The notes: generated by a model not told the origin, from the sequence alone. DNA of 64,000 bases from Streptomyces sp. NBC_00236 (GCF_036195045.1 NZ_CP108100.1:1116001-1180000), one strand, 5' to 3'. Shown: positions 45,228 to 54,980, numbered from the stretch's first letter. Made by a program: numbers and translations.

Positions 45228-46064
45228 TCAGCGGGCGGCCAGAGCCTGTTCGCCGGCCTGGCGCATGGCGGCCAGCGGCGCGGGCGAACGGCCCGTCATC
45301 TGTTCGACCTGGAGGACGGCCTGGTGCACCAGGAGGTCGAGACCTCCGATGACTGCGCCACCGTGGCCCTCCCAGGCGGAGGCCAGGCCGGTGGGCCAGG
45401 GCTCGTACAGCACGTCGAACAGCGTGCCGGGATGCTCCGGTACGGCGTCCATCAGCCCTTCCGTGGCACCGGCCGGGGTGGTCGCGATGATCAGGGGTGC
45501 GTGCAGCGCCTGCTCGGCCTCGACCCAGTCCGCGATGTGCACATCGACCCCGAGCCGCTCGCCCCAGCCGCGCATCTCGTCACCGCGCTCCCGGCTCCGG
45601 ACGTAGGCCGTGACCGGTCCCGTACAGATCTGCGAGAGCGCGGCGAGAGCGGACGAAGCCGTGGCTCCCGCGCCGAGGACGGCGGCGGACTCGGTCTTCT
45701 CGACACCACGCTCGCGCAGGGCGGCGATCATGCCGGGGATGTCCGTGTTGTCGCCAGTACGTCGGCCGTCATCGGTGAGAACGACCGTGTTCACGGCCTC
45801 GACGGAGGCCGCGATCTCGCTGACGGAGTCCAGCAGCGGAATGATCGCCCGCTTCAGCGGCATGGTGAGGGAGAGCCCGGCCCAGGCGGAGTCCAGCCCC
45901 TCGACGAAGCAGGGAAGCGCCGCCTCGTCCACGTCGAACCGGTCGTACGACCAGTCGTCGAGGCCCAGTTCGGCGTACGCGGCGCGGTGCAGGACCGGGG
46001 AGAGGGAATGGGCGATGGGCGAGCCGAGGACGGCTGCCCGGTGGCGCCGGTCAGTCGAGGTCAT
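45228..46064 (-). CDS. aroE: Shikimate dehydrogenase
   Basis: 278 residues. It reduces 3-dehydroshikimate with NADPH. The substrate domain has VLGSPIAHSLSPVLHRAAY with the two shikimate-binding Ser, the catalytic Lys in LSLTMPLKRAII and the Asp in GDNTDIPGM. The cofactor domain has AAVLGAGATASSALAAL and IATTPAGATEG. The C-terminus (VIGGLDLLVHQAVLQVEQMT) is the Gln-containing helix of the family. Its ATG at 46064 lies inside the end of mltG (14 bp overlap), so it is coupled to that gene. Confidence 0.96.
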   Translation of the reverse strand: MTSTDRRHRAAVLGSPIAHSLSPVLHRAAYAELGLDDWSYDRFDVDEAALPCFVEGLDSAWAGLSLTMPLKRAIIPLLDSVSEIAASVEAVNTVVLTDDGRRTGDNTDIPGMIAALRERGVEKTESAAVLGAGATASSALAALSQICTGPVTAYVRSRERGDEMRGWGERLGVDVHIADWVEAEQALHAPLIIATTPAGATEGLMDAVPEHPGTLFDVLYEPWPTGLASAWEGHGGAVIGGLDLLVHQAVLQVEQMTGRSPAPLAAMRQAGEQALAAR

Positions 46065-47820
46065 GCAGTTCCTTGAACTTCTCGTTGAGCTTCTCGTGCT
46101 CGGCGACCGTCTTGGTGAACTGGGTCTTCTTGCCGTCCAGCGAGATGAAGAACATCCACCCGTCGGCAGTGGGACTGATCGTCGCGCGCAGGGCTTCGTC
46201 CCCGGGGTTGCCGATGGGCCCGGGCGGAAGACCGGCGTGGTAGTAGGTGTTGTAGGGATCCGGGTTGGTCCGGATCTCGTTCGACCTGATCTTGATCTCG
46301 CTCTGCTTCTTGAGGTAATTGAACGCCGAGTCGAATTCGAGCTTGCGGTTGGTGGCCACGTTGTCAGGCTTCAGGCGGTTGTAGACGACCTCGGCCATCT
46401 TGCGGAAGTCGTCGTGCGTGAGGCCTTCCGCCTGGACCAGGCTGGCCACGGTGAGCACCTGCCACGGACCGTCCAGCTTGTACTTCTTGGCAGCCGCTTC
46501 GAGGCCGAGGTCCTTGTACTCCTCGTTCGACCTGGAGACCATCTTCTTCAGAATCGCCTCCGGCTTGGTCTCCTTCGTCACCGGGTACGCGGCCGGGTAG
46601 AGGAATCCTTCCAGCGGGTCCTTGATGTCCTTGTTCCCGCCGGCCCAGTCGGGCAGGCCCAGGTCGGACTTCTTGGATTTGGCGACGGCCTGCGTCGTGC
46701 CCTTCTTGAGGCCCAGCTTCTTGTCGACCATCGCGTAGACGGCCACATTGCGGGTTCCCTCGGGAATCACCAGAAGGTTCTGGCTCTTCGGGTCGACCAT
46801 CATCTTCACGGCCTCGGACGCCGACATCTCCTCGTGGAGGAGATAGACCCCGGCCTGGATCGACTTCCCCTTGGGGTTCTCGTTCTGGGCGGAGACGAAC
46901 GCGTCGACGCTCTTGACGACACCGGCCTTCTTCAGGATGTTGCCGATGTCGTAACCGTACGAGCCCTTCGGGATCTCCACCTCGACCGACCCCGAGCCGC
47001 TACCCGCGTAGTCGGGCGCCGCGCCGAACTTGTCCTTGTAGAAGGAGTAACCGACGTAACCCACTCCTCCGAGACCGCCGGCCAGGACGAGGGAGACGAC
47101 CAGGCAGGCGCAGCCACTGCGCCCTTTCTTCTTCTTGCCCTTGCCGCGGCGCTCGCCGTCGCCGCCCCCGCGGCGGGAATCGCGCGGGTCATCGTCGTAC
47201 TCGTCGTCGTCCTTGGCTTCGCCGTCGTCCGCGCCCGTGAAGAACGGGTGGGTCTCCTCCGGCTGGACCTCGGGGTCCCAGTCCGGGTTCTGCGCCGGGG
47301 CCGGTGCCGGTTCGGCCTCCCGGCGGCCCGGGGGCTGCGGCGGCGGGTACGCCTCGGGGGTGCCGTAGTAGTCATTCGTCTCGCCGTAGCCGTACGAGGC
47401 GCCGGGCTCGCCCTCGTACGGCATCGCGGCGGGCTGCTGACCGGTGTCCCAGCCGCCGTTGTAAGCAGGCTGCTGGGCGTACGGGTCCTGCTGCTGACCG
47501 TACGACGGCTGCTGCTGGTACTGCTGCTGCTGCTGCGCGTACGGATCCTGCTGGTACTGCTGCTGCTGAGCGTACGGATCCTGCTCGTGCTGCTGCTGGT
47601 GCTGCTGCTGCTGCGCGAAAGGGTCCTGTGACTGCTGCTGGTACTGCGACTGCTGGGCGTACGGGTCGTGCGGCTGCTGCTGGGCATACGGGTCCTGCTG
47701 CTGGCCGCCGTACTGGCTCTGGCCGTGGGCAGGCTGCTGGCCTCCCCATCCCTGGTCCCCGTACAGGGGATCCTCGGGATGCCACGGTTCGGAGCCGGGG
47801 CCCCGGCCATACTCAGTCAT
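46051..47820 (-). CDS. mltG: Endolytic murein transglycosylase MltG with Gln-rich cytoplasmic tail
   Basis: 589 residues. Residues ~20-135 are a low-complexity Gln/Tyr tract with repeated DPYAQQ units, followed by an acidic/Lys-rich stretch. A single membrane helix lies near 232-258 (LVVSLVLAGGLGGVGYVGY). The periplasmic part is the YceG domain: EIPKGSYGYDIGNILKKAGV (LysM-like start), VYLLHEEMSASEAVKMM, FLYPAAYPV, and the catalytic Glu in ASLVQAEGLTHDDF. The family cuts nascent glycan strands to set their length. The ruvX-mltG-aroE order is conserved. The extended Q-rich tail is much longer than the short cytoplasmic end of E. coli MltG. Confidence 0.92.
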   Translation of the reverse strand: MTEYGRGPGSEPWHPEDPLYGDQGWGGQQPAHGQSQYGGQQQDPYAQQQPHDPYAQQSQYQQQSQDPFAQQQQHQQQHEQDPYAQQQQYQQDPYAQQQQQYQQQPSYGQQQDPYAQQPAYNGGWDTGQQPAAMPYEGEPGASYGYGETNDYYGTPEAYPPPQPPGRREAEPAPAPAQNPDWDPEVQPEETHPFFTGADDGEAKDDDEYDDDPRDSRRGGGDGERRGKGKKKKGRSGCACLVVSLVLAGGLGGVGYVGYSFYKDKFGAAPDYAGSGSGSVEVEIPKGSYGYDIGNILKKAGVVKSVDAFVSAQNENPKGKSIQAGVYLLHEEMSASEAVKMMVDPKSQNLLVIPEGTRNVAVYAMVDKKLGLKKGTTQAVAKSKKSDLGLPDWAGGNKDIKDPLEGFLYPAAYPVTKETKPEAILKKMVSRSNEEYKDLGLEAAAKKYKLDGPWQVLTVASLVQAEGLTHDDFRKMAEVVYNRLKPDNVATNRKLEFDSAFNYLKKQSEIKIRSNEIRTNPDPYNTYYHAGLPPGPIGNPGDEALRATISPTADGWMFFISLDGKKTQFTKTVAEHEKLNEKFKELHDLD

Positions 47821-47863
47821 CGATCCCCTTGAGCCGCGAGACGAGGTTCCGTCTCTTTGCTGT

Positions 47864-47885
47864 GCGGTGTTTGTTCGAACACCGC
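47864..47885 (-). promoter_or_regulatory. Hairpin between ruvX and mltG
   Basis: An 8 bp stem (GCGGTGTT 47864-47871 with AACACCGC 47878-47885), 6-nt loop, in the 95 bp gap. It may be a weak attenuator or part of the mltG leader. Confidence 0.35.
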
Positions 47886-47915
47886 CGCATCGCGCGGAAC
47901 GTTACCGTATCGCGA

Positions 47916-48398
47916 TCAGACAACCACTTCGACGCCCTCGCCGGGTGGATTGCCCGAAGCCCGTTCGGACTCCAGAGCGTTCTGGAGGATCACCACAGCG
48001 GCAGCCTGATCGATGACGGATCGGCCTTTTTTGGACTTCACGCCTGATGCGCGCAGCCCCTGAGTGGCCGTCACTGTGGTCATCCTCTCGTCCACCAATC
48101 GCACCGGAATGGGTGCAACCGCACGGGCGAGCACATCGGTGAAGGCGCGGACCTTGGCCGCGGCCGGCCCTTCACCTCCGCCCAGGGAGCGGGGCAGGCC
48201 GACGATGACCTCGATCGGCTCGTACTCCGCGACGATCTGCCCGAGCCGCCGGTGGGCGGCCGGGACGTCGCGTCCCGGCACGGTCTCCACCGGCGTGGCA
48301 AGGATCCCGTCGGGGTCGCACGAGGCGACCCCGATGCGGGCGTCCCCGACGTCGATCGCCAGCCGGCGACCGCGGCGCATCGTCATGTCCGGCGTCAC
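47916..48398 (-). CDS. ruvX: Putative pre-16S rRNA nuclease / Holliday junction resolvase YqgF
   Basis: 160 residues with an RNase H-like fold: the catalytic Asp in [31 protein letters not shown], the acidic residue in [12 protein letters not shown] and the last Asp in [15 protein letters not shown]. Members process the 5' end of pre-16S rRNA in E. coli and are also described as resolvase-like. It begins within the alaS stop (4 bp overlap) and is followed by mltG, the usual alaS-ruvX-mltG order. Confidence 0.94.
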   Translation of the reverse strand: MTPDMTMRRGRRLAIDVGDARIGVASCDPDGILATPVETVPGRDVPAAHRRLGQIVAEYEPIEVIVGLPRSLGGGEGPAAAKVRAFTDVLARAVAPIPVRLVDERMTTVTATQGLRASGVKSKKGRSVIDQAAAVVILQNALESERASGNPPGEGVEVVV

Positions 48399-51064
48399 GC
48401 CGTCTCGGTGACGAGGCGTTCGACAGCGGCGACGGCGTCGCCGATGGCGTCCGGGTTCTGGCCGCCGCCCTGGGCGACGTCCGGCTTGCCGCCGCCACCG
48501 CCGCCGAGCGTCTTGGCGGCGGTACGGACCAGGTCACCGGCCTTGAGACCGCGCTCGCGGGCGGCCTCGTTGGTGGCGATGACGGTCAGCGGGCGGCCGT
48601 TGGCCGTGGTGAACAGGGCCACGACGGCCGGCCGGCCGCCCTGGATGCGCCCACGGACGTCGAGGACGAGCTTGCGCAGGTCGTCGGCCGAGGTGCCGTC
48701 CGGCACCTGACCGGTGACCAGGGCGACGCCCCGGACGTCCTTGGCGGAGTCGACGAGGCCCGCGGCGGCCGCCAGGACCTTCTCCGCACGGAACTTCTCG
48801 ATCTCCTTCTCGGCGTCCTTCAGCTTGCCGAGCATGGAGGCGATCTTCTCCGGGAGCTCCTCGGGGCGGCCCTTGACCAGCTCCTGGAGCTGGGCGACGA
48901 CCGTGTGCTCCTTGGCGAGGAAGTTGTACGCGTCGACGCCGACGAGGGCCTCGATACGGCGCACACCGGAGCCGATGGACGACTCTCCGAGCAGCTTCAC
49001 CAGACCGAGCTGGGCGGTGTTGCCGACGTGCGTGCCGCCGCACAGCTCCTTGGAGAAGTCGCCGATGGTGACGACGCGGACCCGCTCGCCGTACTTCTCG
49101 CCGAACTCGGCGATGGCGCCCTGCTTCTTCGCCTCGTCGATCGACATGACCTCGGCCTGGACGTCGAGCTCCCGCGACAGGACCTCGTTGATCTTCTGCT
49201 CGACGTCGACGAGGACCGTGCCGGGTACGGCGGCGGGCGAACCGAAGTCGAAGCGGAAGCGGCCCGGGGAGTTCTCCGAGCCGGCCTGGGCCGCCGTCGG
49301 GCCGAGCGCGTCGCGCAGCGCCTGGTGCGTGAGGTGCGTGGCGCTGTGGGCGCGGGCGATGGCGCGACGGCGGGTGTTGTCGATGGTGGCGAGGGCGGAG
49401 GCGCCGACGGTCACCTCACCGACCTGGACCGAGCCCTTGTGGACGGAGACGCCGGGGACCGGCTGCTGGACGTCGCGCACCTGGATGACGGCGCCGTTGT
49501 GGAGCCGGATCCGGCCCTGGTCGGCGAGCTGGCCGCCGCCCTCGGCGTAGAACGGGGTGCGGTCCAGGACGACCTCGACCTCGTCGCCCTCGGAGGCGGC
49601 GGGTGAGGAGACGCCGTCCACGAGGAGACCGACGATCGTCGACTCACCCTCGGTGGAGGTGTACCCGGTGAACTCGGTGACGCCGGAGTTGTCCGCGACC
49701 TCACGGTAGGCGGACAGGTCGGCGTGACCGGTCTTCTTGGCCCTGGCGTCGGCCTTGGCCTTGTCCCGCTGCTCCTGCATGAGGCGGCGGAAGCCGTCCT
49801 CGTCCACGGACAGGCCCTGTTCGGCGGCCATCTCCAGGGTCAGGTCGATCGGGAAGCCCCAGGTGTCGTGGAGCAGGAACGCCTTGTCGCCGGCGATGAC
49901 CCGGCCGCCGGCGGCCTTGGTCTCGGTGACGGCGGTCTCCAGGATGTTGGTGCCGCCCTTGAGGGCCTTGAGGAAGGCGGCTTCCTCGGCGAGCGCGACG
50001 GTCTCGATGCGCTTGCGGTCGGTGATCAGCTCGGGGTACTGCAGCCCCATGGTGTTGATCACGACGTCGACCAGCTCGTTGACGACGGAACCGGTGGCAC
50101 CCATCAGCCGCATGTTGCGGATGGCCCGGCGCATGATGCGGCGCAGCACGTAGCCGCGGCCCTCGTTGCCGGGGGTGACGCCGTCTCCGATGAGCATGAC
50201 GGAGGTACGGATGTGGTCGGCGACCACGCGCAGCGAGACGTCCGTGCCGACGGCGGCGCCGTAGCGGACCCCGGTGAGCTCGGTGGCCTTGTCCATGACG
50301 ACGCGCAGGGTGTCGGTCTCGTACATGTTCTGCACGCCCTGCAGGATCATCGCGAGGCGTTCGAGGCCGAGGCCGGTGTCGATGTTCTTGGAGGGCAGGT
50401 CGCCGAGGATCGGGAAGTCGTCCTTGCCGTCGCCGGCGCCGCGCTCGTACTGCATGAAGACCAGGTTCCAGATCTCCACGTACCGCTCGTCGTTGACGGC
50501 CGGGCCACCCTCGACGCCGAACTCGGGGCCGCGGTCGTAGTTGATCTCGGAACAGGGGCCGCAGGGGCCGGGGACGCCCATGGACCAGAAGTTGTCCTTC
50601 TTGCCCAGGCGCTGGATGCGCTCGGCGGGGACACCGATCTTGTCGCGCCAGATCTGCTCGGCCTCGTCGTCGTCGAGGTAGACCGTGATCCACAGGCGCT
50701 CGGGGTCGAGACCGAAGCCGCCGTCCGCCACGGAGCTGGTCAGCAGCTCCCAGGCGTACTCGATGGCGCCTTCCTTGAAGTAGTCACCGAAGGAGAAGTT
50801 CCCGCACATCTGGAAGAACGTGCCGTGCCGGGTGGTCTTGCCGACCTCTTCGATGTCCGGTGTACGGACGCACTTCTGCACGCTGGTGACGCGCGGGGCG
50901 GGCGGCTTGACCTCGCCCAGGAAGTACGGCTTGAAGGGCACCATGCCGGCCGGGACCAGCAGCAGAGTCGGGTCGTCCGCGATGAGCGACGCCGAAGGGA
51001 CGACGGTGTGACCGCGCTCCTCGTAGAAGCTCAGCCAGCGGCGGCGGATTTCTGCCGACTCCAT
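48395..51064 (-). CDS. alaS: Alanyl-tRNA synthetase
   Basis: 889 residues, full length. The class II aminoacylation core starts at [19 protein letters not shown], with motif 2 at [19 protein letters not shown] and the motif 3 Gly-rich part at [15 protein letters not shown]. The editing domain has the zinc/catalytic His pair [14 protein letters not shown] and the Cys-His part [16 protein letters not shown]. The C-terminal C-Ala domain ends with a Gly-rich [16 protein letters not shown]. It overlaps the preceding small-protein gene by 1 bp and ruvX by 4 bp. No T-box leader is seen. Confidence 0.97.
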   Translation of the reverse strand: MESAEIRRRWLSFYEERGHTVVPSASLIADDPTLLLVPAGMVPFKPYFLGEVKPPAPRVTSVQKCVRTPDIEEVGKTTRHGTFFQMCGNFSFGDYFKEGAIEYAWELLTSSVADGGFGLDPERLWITVYLDDDEAEQIWRDKIGVPAERIQRLGKKDNFWSMGVPGPCGPCSEINYDRGPEFGVEGGPAVNDERYVEIWNLVFMQYERGAGDGKDDFPILGDLPSKNIDTGLGLERLAMILQGVQNMYETDTLRVVMDKATELTGVRYGAAVGTDVSLRVVADHIRTSVMLIGDGVTPGNEGRGYVLRRIMRRAIRNMRLMGATGSVVNELVDVVINTMGLQYPELITDRKRIETVALAEEAAFLKALKGGTNILETAVTETKAAGGRVIAGDKAFLLHDTWGFPIDLTLEMAAEQGLSVDEDGFRRLMQEQRDKAKADARAKKTGHADLSAYREVADNSGVTEFTGYTSTEGESTIVGLLVDGVSSPAASEGDEVEVVLDRTPFYAEGGGQLADQGRIRLHNGAVIQVRDVQQPVPGVSVHKGSVQVGEVTVGASALATIDNTRRRAIARAHSATHLTHQALRDALGPTAAQAGSENSPGRFRFDFGSPAAVPGTVLVDVEQKINEVLSRELDVQAEVMSIDEAKKQGAIAEFGEKYGERVRVVTIGDFSKELCGGTHVGNTAQLGLVKLLGESSIGSGVRRIEALVGVDAYNFLAKEHTVVAQLQELVKGRPEELPEKIASMLGKLKDAEKEIEKFRAEKVLAAAAGLVDSAKDVRGVALVTGQVPDGTSADDLRKLVLDVRGRIQGGRPAVVALFTTANGRPLTVIATNEAARERGLKAGDLVRTAAKTLGGGGGGKPDVAQGGGQNPDAIGDAVAAVERLVTETA

Positions 51065-51414
51065 CAGTGGTCCTCATTCCGGTTGTACGAGTTGTAGGTG
51101 CGTGACGTGGGGGGAAGTCTGCGGGGCGCCTCGGGCTCGGCCGCCTCGACGGCGAAGTGGCGCTGCACGGGGAGATCGGGGTCGACGGGCGCTTCGAGCC
51201 CGAGCGCCTCGCCCAGTTCGGCCTCGCGTCTGGCCATGGACTCGCGGACGTCCAGGGCGAAGTCCTTGAGCTTGTGACCGGCCACGAGCGCCTTGTCGGC
51301 GGCCTGCGCCGCGAGGCTCTCGGGGGTCAGCTGCTTGATCTTCCGGTTGACCTTGGCGGTGGCCCAGACGCCGGCGGCTGCGCCGGCGGTGAACCAGAAC
51401 GTACGGCGGAACAT
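51064..51414 (-). CDS. Small membrane-anchored protein upstream of alaS
   Basis: 116 residues from ATG 51414 with GAAGGA upstream; the in-frame ATG 51468 would overlap the previous gene. The N-terminus [20 protein letters not shown] is a short hydrophobic anchor followed by a helical segment rich in Lys/Ala/Glu ([40 protein letters not shown]) and a variable, Pro-rich tail. No catalytic motif is seen. It stands between a DUF948-type gene and alaS in a compact unit that is common in Streptomyces. Function unknown. Confidence 0.85.
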   Translation of the reverse strand: MFRRTFWFTAGAAAGVWATAKVNRKIKQLTPESLAAQAADKALVAGHKLKDFALDVRESMARREAELGEALGLEAPVDPDLPVQRHFAVEAAEPEAPRRLPPTSRTYNSYNRNEDH

Positions 51415-51421
51415 CGCTGCG

Positions 51422-51877
51422 TCAGTCCTTCGATCCGCGGGAGTTTCTGCCGTTGCGCTTCCTGCCACGCGCGGACGGCACGGTCCGGCCGACGATCACC
51501 GAGCGCCGGGACCGCGTCTCCGGTTCGGGGCTCGCCTTGCGGCCGATGGCCTGCCGGACCCCGTAGCCGAACGCCGCGACCTTGACCAGCGGGCCGCCGA
51601 ACGTGGAGGCGACGGTGGTGGAGAGCGCCGAGGCGTTGGAGGTGACTTCCTGGACGTCCGTCGCGATCGCGTCGACCTTGTCGAGCTGGGTCTGCGCGGA
51701 GCGTACGGTCGCGGAGGCGTCGGCGAGCAGCGGGACGGCCTGTTCGGTCACGTCCGCCACGAGTTTCGTGGTCGCCCTGAGCGTCTGGGCGAGCCTCACC
51801 AGTACGACGGCGAGGAACGAAACCAGGATCGCCCAGAAGACGGCCACCAGGATCCCGGCCACCTCACCACCGGACAC
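51422..51877 (-). CDS. DUF948-type membrane protein
   Basis: 151 residues from GTG 51877. One N-terminal membrane helix (GILVAVFWAILVSFLAVVLV, residues 8-27) precedes a long amphipathic helical segment (LRATTKLVADVTEQAVPLLA, DASATVRSAQTQLDKVDAIA) with coiled-coil character. This resembles DUF948 proteins, which look like truncated chemoreceptor signalling helices. The basic C-terminus (RGRKRNGRNSRG) may touch nucleic acid or membrane. It is the first gene of the unit leading to alaS, divergent from the STAND ATPase gene (196 bp). Confidence 0.85.
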   Translation of the reverse strand: MSGGEVAGILVAVFWAILVSFLAVVLVRLAQTLRATTKLVADVTEQAVPLLADASATVRSAQTQLDKVDAIATDVQEVTSNASALSTTVASTFGGPLVKVAAFGYGVRQAIGRKASPEPETRSRRSVIVGRTVPSARGRKRNGRNSRGSKD

Positions 51878-52073
51878 AGTGCACCGCTCTCTGGCTTGTC
51901 GTCAGTCTGTCTTGTTTCCTGCTGTTCGGCGGGGCCGTCGCGGCGGCCGGTCGCCGTGCCCCGAGCCTATCGCGCCGGGGCTCGCGCCCCGTACCGCATG
52001 ACCGGTCGGCCCGGCGGGAGTTCCGGCAACGAGATTGTACGGAGCGCTTTCGGCCCAGTACTCTGCGTGTTTC

Positions 52074-54281
52074 ATGCGACGCACTCAGCGCCCCTTTCCG
52101 TCCTCCGACGATCCCGGCCCCCCGGCCGCCTCCCCCGGGGCACCGACGCCCCGCCACCCGGGCAATCTGCCGGCGGAGCTGAACAGATTCGTGGGTCGCG
52201 ACAGAGAACTGGCCGATGTCGCCGGGCTGCTGGAGGAGTCGCGGCTCGTCACCGTCGTCGGGGTGGGCGGGGTCGGCAAGTCCCGGCTGGTCATCAGGGT
52301 GGCGGCGCTCCTGGAGAAACGGTACTGCGACGGCGTCTGGCTGGTGGAGCTGTCGGCGGTCCACGACGCGGCGCTGCTGGAGCACGCCCTGGTCGACGCG
52401 CTGGGCCTCACGGACCATACGAGCAGGCCGCCCCGCTCGATACTTCTCGAACACTGTGCCGAGCGCCGGCTCCTGCTGGTGATCGACGGTTTCGAGCATC
52501 TGGTCGACGCCTGTGCGGAGTTGGTACGGGATCTGCTGCGCCGCGCACCGGGGCTGCGGGTGCTGGCCGCGGGCCGGCTGCCGCTGGACCTCGACGGCGA
52601 GAGCGGCTATCCGCTCGCGACGATGTGCGACGAGGACGCGTTGCTGCTCTTCGCCGACCGGGCCTCCTCGGTGCGGCCCGATTTCCGGCTGTCCGAGCAC
52701 AGCCGGAGCACCGCCCTGGAGCTGTGCCGGCGCCTCGACGGCATCCCGCTCGCACTGGAGCTGGCCGCCGGCCGGCTGCGGGCGCTGTCGACGGAGCAGG
52801 TGCTGCAGCGGCTGGACGACCGTTTCCGGCTGCTGACCGGCGGCAGCCGCAGTGCGCTCGGCCGCCACCAGACGCTCCGTACGGCCATCGGCTGGAGTCA
52901 TGAGCTCTGCGCGCCCGAGCAGCGGCTGCTGTGGGCCCGGCTGTCCGTCTTCGCGGGGCAGTTCGACCTGGAGGCGGCCGAGTACATCTGCAGCGGTCCC
53001 GATCTGCCGGCCGACTCGGTGCTGGACGTGCTGTCCGGGCTGCTGGCGCAGTCCGTGGTCCTGCGCGAGGAGTCGGCCGTGGGCGCCCGGTACCGGATGC
53101 TGGACACGGTGCGGGAGTACGGCGCCGAGTGGCTCGCGGCCACGGGCGACACGGACCGGCTGCGCCGCCGCCACCGCGACTGGTTCCTCGGGCTGGCGAC
53201 CTGGTGCGAGCTCGACTGGTTCAGCCCGCGGCAGGCGGAGGTGGCCGCCCGGGTGGAGAGCGAGCTGCCGAACCTGCGGCGGGCCATGGAGTGTTCGCTG
53301 GAGAGCCCCGAGGAAGCCCACCTCGCGCAGTACCTGGCGGGCACGCTCTGGTTCCTGTGGGTCGGCTGCGGACGCCTCTCGGAGGGCCGGCACTGGCTGG
53401 AGCACGTACGGGAGGAGGAGACGCCGTACGACACCTCGCGGCTGAAGGCGCTGTGGGTGCTCGGGTACGTCGCGGTTCTCCAGGGCGATCCGGTGGGCGC
53501 GATCTCGGCGCTGACGGAGTGCCGGGAGGAGGCGGATCTGGCGGGGGACCCCGTGGCGTCGGCGTACGCGTTGCACCGCACGGGCTGTCTGGCCCTGGTC
53601 ACGGACGACATGGAGCGCGCCCACGAACTGCTGCAGGAGGCGCTCGGCCGCTACCGGGAGCTCGGCGAGCTGAACAGCAACGTGCTGATGGCCCAGGTCG
53701 AACTGGCCATGACGGTCGGATTCCAGGGCGACCTGGACGGCGCGGTCGTGATCTGCGAAGAGGTACGGGAGATCTGCGAGGACCACGGGGAGCGGTGGGC
53801 GCTCAGTTATGCGCTGTACGTCCTGGGCTTCGCGGCGCTGCAGCGGGGCCGCCCCGCACGGGCCCGTGAGCTGCTCGGGGAGTCGCTGGCCATCAGCCAC
53901 ACGTTCCATGACCGCCTGGGCACCGTGCTCACCCTGGAGCTGCTGGCGCTCGTGACGGTGGTCGAGGGAGACGCGGCGGAGGCGGCTCTGCTGCAGGGGG
54001 CCGCCGACCGGATCTGGCCGTCGGTCGGGCTGCCGCTGTTCGGCTCGGCGCACTATGGCGGGCCCCGGGCCCGGTGCGAGGAGCTGGCCCGCCATGAGCT
54101 GGGCGAGGCGCTGTACGCGTCGGAGCGGAGCGCGGGCGCCGGGCTGGGCATGGACGCGGTGGTGGCCAGGGCCCTGTCGGGCAGGCCCGCCGAGCGGCGG
54201 CCCATGCCGCCGGGGCCGGCGTCCCCGGCCGGGGCAACGCGAAAGCCCGCCGCCTCCCCGATCGGAGAGGGGCGGGCCTGA
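52074..54281 (+). CDS. STAND-class ATPase (NB-ARC/AfsR-like) without DNA-binding domain
   Basis: 735 residues from ATG 52074; no good ribosome site is visible, so a near-leaderless message or the TTG at 52035 are alternatives. After a Pro-rich start comes the NTPase core: ELNRFVGRDRELADVAGLLE, Walker A VVGVGGVGKSR (K69), Walker B LLLVIDGFEH (133-142) and the GxP motif LCRRLDGIPLALELAAGRLR. Winged-helix-like and C-terminal TPR-type helical repeats follow (~390-680). In related streptomycete regulators (AfsR, LuxR-LAL) this core is fused to a DNA-binding domain. None is found at either end here, so it may act as a signalling switch on a partner. The convergent rpsD follows. Confidence 0.85.
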   Translation: MRRTQRPFPSSDDPGPPAASPGAPTPRHPGNLPAELNRFVGRDRELADVAGLLEESRLVTVVGVGGVGKSRLVIRVAALLEKRYCDGVWLVELSAVHDAALLEHALVDALGLTDHTSRPPRSILLEHCAERRLLLVIDGFEHLVDACAELVRDLLRRAPGLRVLAAGRLPLDLDGESGYPLATMCDEDALLLFADRASSVRPDFRLSEHSRSTALELCRRLDGIPLALELAAGRLRALSTEQVLQRLDDRFRLLTGGSRSALGRHQTLRTAIGWSHELCAPEQRLLWARLSVFAGQFDLEAAEYICSGPDLPADSVLDVLSGLLAQSVVLREESAVGARYRMLDTVREYGAEWLAATGDTDRLRRRHRDWFLGLATWCELDWFSPRQAEVAARVESELPNLRRAMECSLESPEEAHLAQYLAGTLWFLWVGCGRLSEGRHWLEHVREEETPYDTSRLKALWVLGYVAVLQGDPVGAISALTECREEADLAGDPVASAYALHRTGCLALVTDDMERAHELLQEALGRYRELGELNSNVLMAQVELAMTVGFQGDLDGAVVICEEVREICEDHGERWALSYALYVLGFAALQRGRPARARELLGESLAISHTFHDRLGTVLTLELLALVTVVEGDAAEAALLQGAADRIWPSVGLPLFGSAHYGGPRARCEELARHELGEALYASERSAGAGLGMDAVVARALSGRPAERRPMPPGPASPAGATRKPAASPIGEGRA
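54245..54277. terminator. Hairpin overlapping the 3' end of the STAND gene
   Basis: An imperfect stem (GCCCGCC 54245-54251 with GGCGGGC 54271-54277, plus inner CCTC/GAGG) partly inside the last codons. Between convergent genes, it probably terminates both the STAND gene and rpsD. Confidence 0.6.
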
Positions 54282-54309
54282 GCGCCGGCGTTGAGCGGCT
54301 ACGCCTGAA

Positions 54310-54924
54310 TCAGCGGGCGTAGTACTCGACGACGAGCTGCTCGTCGCAGATCACGGGGATTTCCTTGCGGTTCGGGTCCCGGTCAAGGCGGAAGGCCAGG
54401 GCCTTCAGGTTCACCTGCAGGTAGCGCGGGGTCTCACCGTCGGTGTCGTAACCACCCTCGCGGGCCACCTGGAAGGGGTACTTCTCGCGGCTGCGCTCGC
54501 GAACCATCACGATGTCGTCCGGACGGACACGGAACGACGGCTTGTCGACCTTGCCACCGTTGACCTCGATGTGGCCGTGAACGACCATCTGGCGCGCCTG
54601 GTAGATCGTCTTGGCGATACCGGAACGCAGGACCAGCGCGTCGAGGCGGCGCTCGAGCTCGACGACCAGCGCCTCGCCCGTCTTGCCTTCGGCCTTCTTG
54701 GCGCGGTCGTAGGCACGCGCCATCTGGCGCTCGCTGATGTCGTACTGGGCGCGCAGACGCTGCTTCTCGAGCAGACGGACCTTGTAGTCCGAGTTCTGCT
54801 TGCGGCCACGGCCGTGCTCGCCCGGCGGGTAGGGGCGGGCCTCGAAGTACTTGACGGCCTTCGGCGTCAGCGCAATGCCGAGCGCGCGGCTCTTCTTGAC
54901 CTTGGGACGCGACTGATTAGGCAC
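54310..54924 (-). CDS. rpsD: Ribosomal protein S4
   Basis: 204 residues from GTG 54924 (GGAGG about 11 bp upstream, GGAG nearer). Typical S4: N-terminal MPNQSRPKVKKSRALGIALT, the helical domain ERQMARAYDRAKKAEGK, then the S4 RNA-binding domain (~93-155: RLDALVLRSGIAKTIYQARQ, VVHGHIEVNGGKVDKPSF). There is no zinc-finger Cys set, so it is the C-minus form. S4 nucleates 30S assembly and can regulate translation. Here it stands alone rather than in an alpha operon, and its promoter must lie in the 56 bp next to the iron box. Confidence 0.97.
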   Translation of the reverse strand: MPNQSRPKVKKSRALGIALTPKAVKYFEARPYPPGEHGRGRKQNSDYKVRLLEKQRLRAQYDISERQMARAYDRAKKAEGKTGEALVVELERRLDALVLRSGIAKTIYQARQMVVHGHIEVNGGKVDKPSFRVRPDDIVMVRERSREKYPFQVAREGGYDTDGETPRYLQVNLKALAFRLDRDPNRKEIPVICDEQLVVEYYAR

Positions 54925-54947
54925 GTTCTCCAGACCTCCGTTGTAGG

Positions 54948-54966
54948 TTAGGTTAGGCTCACCTTA
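54948..54966 (+). promoter_or_regulatory. DtxR/DmdR-type iron box
   Basis: TTAGGTTAGGCTCACCTTA matches 17 of 19 positions of the DtxR/IdeR/DmdR consensus (TTAGGTTAGGCTAACCTAA). It starts 23 bp from the rpsD start codon and ends 14 bp before the start of the DUF2470 gene. The TAGGT unit is repeated just upstream (from 54944). Under iron sufficiency DmdR binding would repress the rightward gene, and conceivably affects rpsD. Confidence 0.85.
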
Positions 54967-54980
54967 CTCAAGGAGATCGC

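Noticed and set aside
47480..47720. Repeated CTGCTG units resembling a tandem or CRISPR-like repeat
   Set aside because: The periodicity comes from CAG/CTG glutamine codons in the in-frame mltG tail. There are no regular spacers.
51065..51421. T-box leader for alaS
   Set aside because: alaS overlaps a coding gene by 1 bp and no T-box sequence or specifier hairpin is seen.
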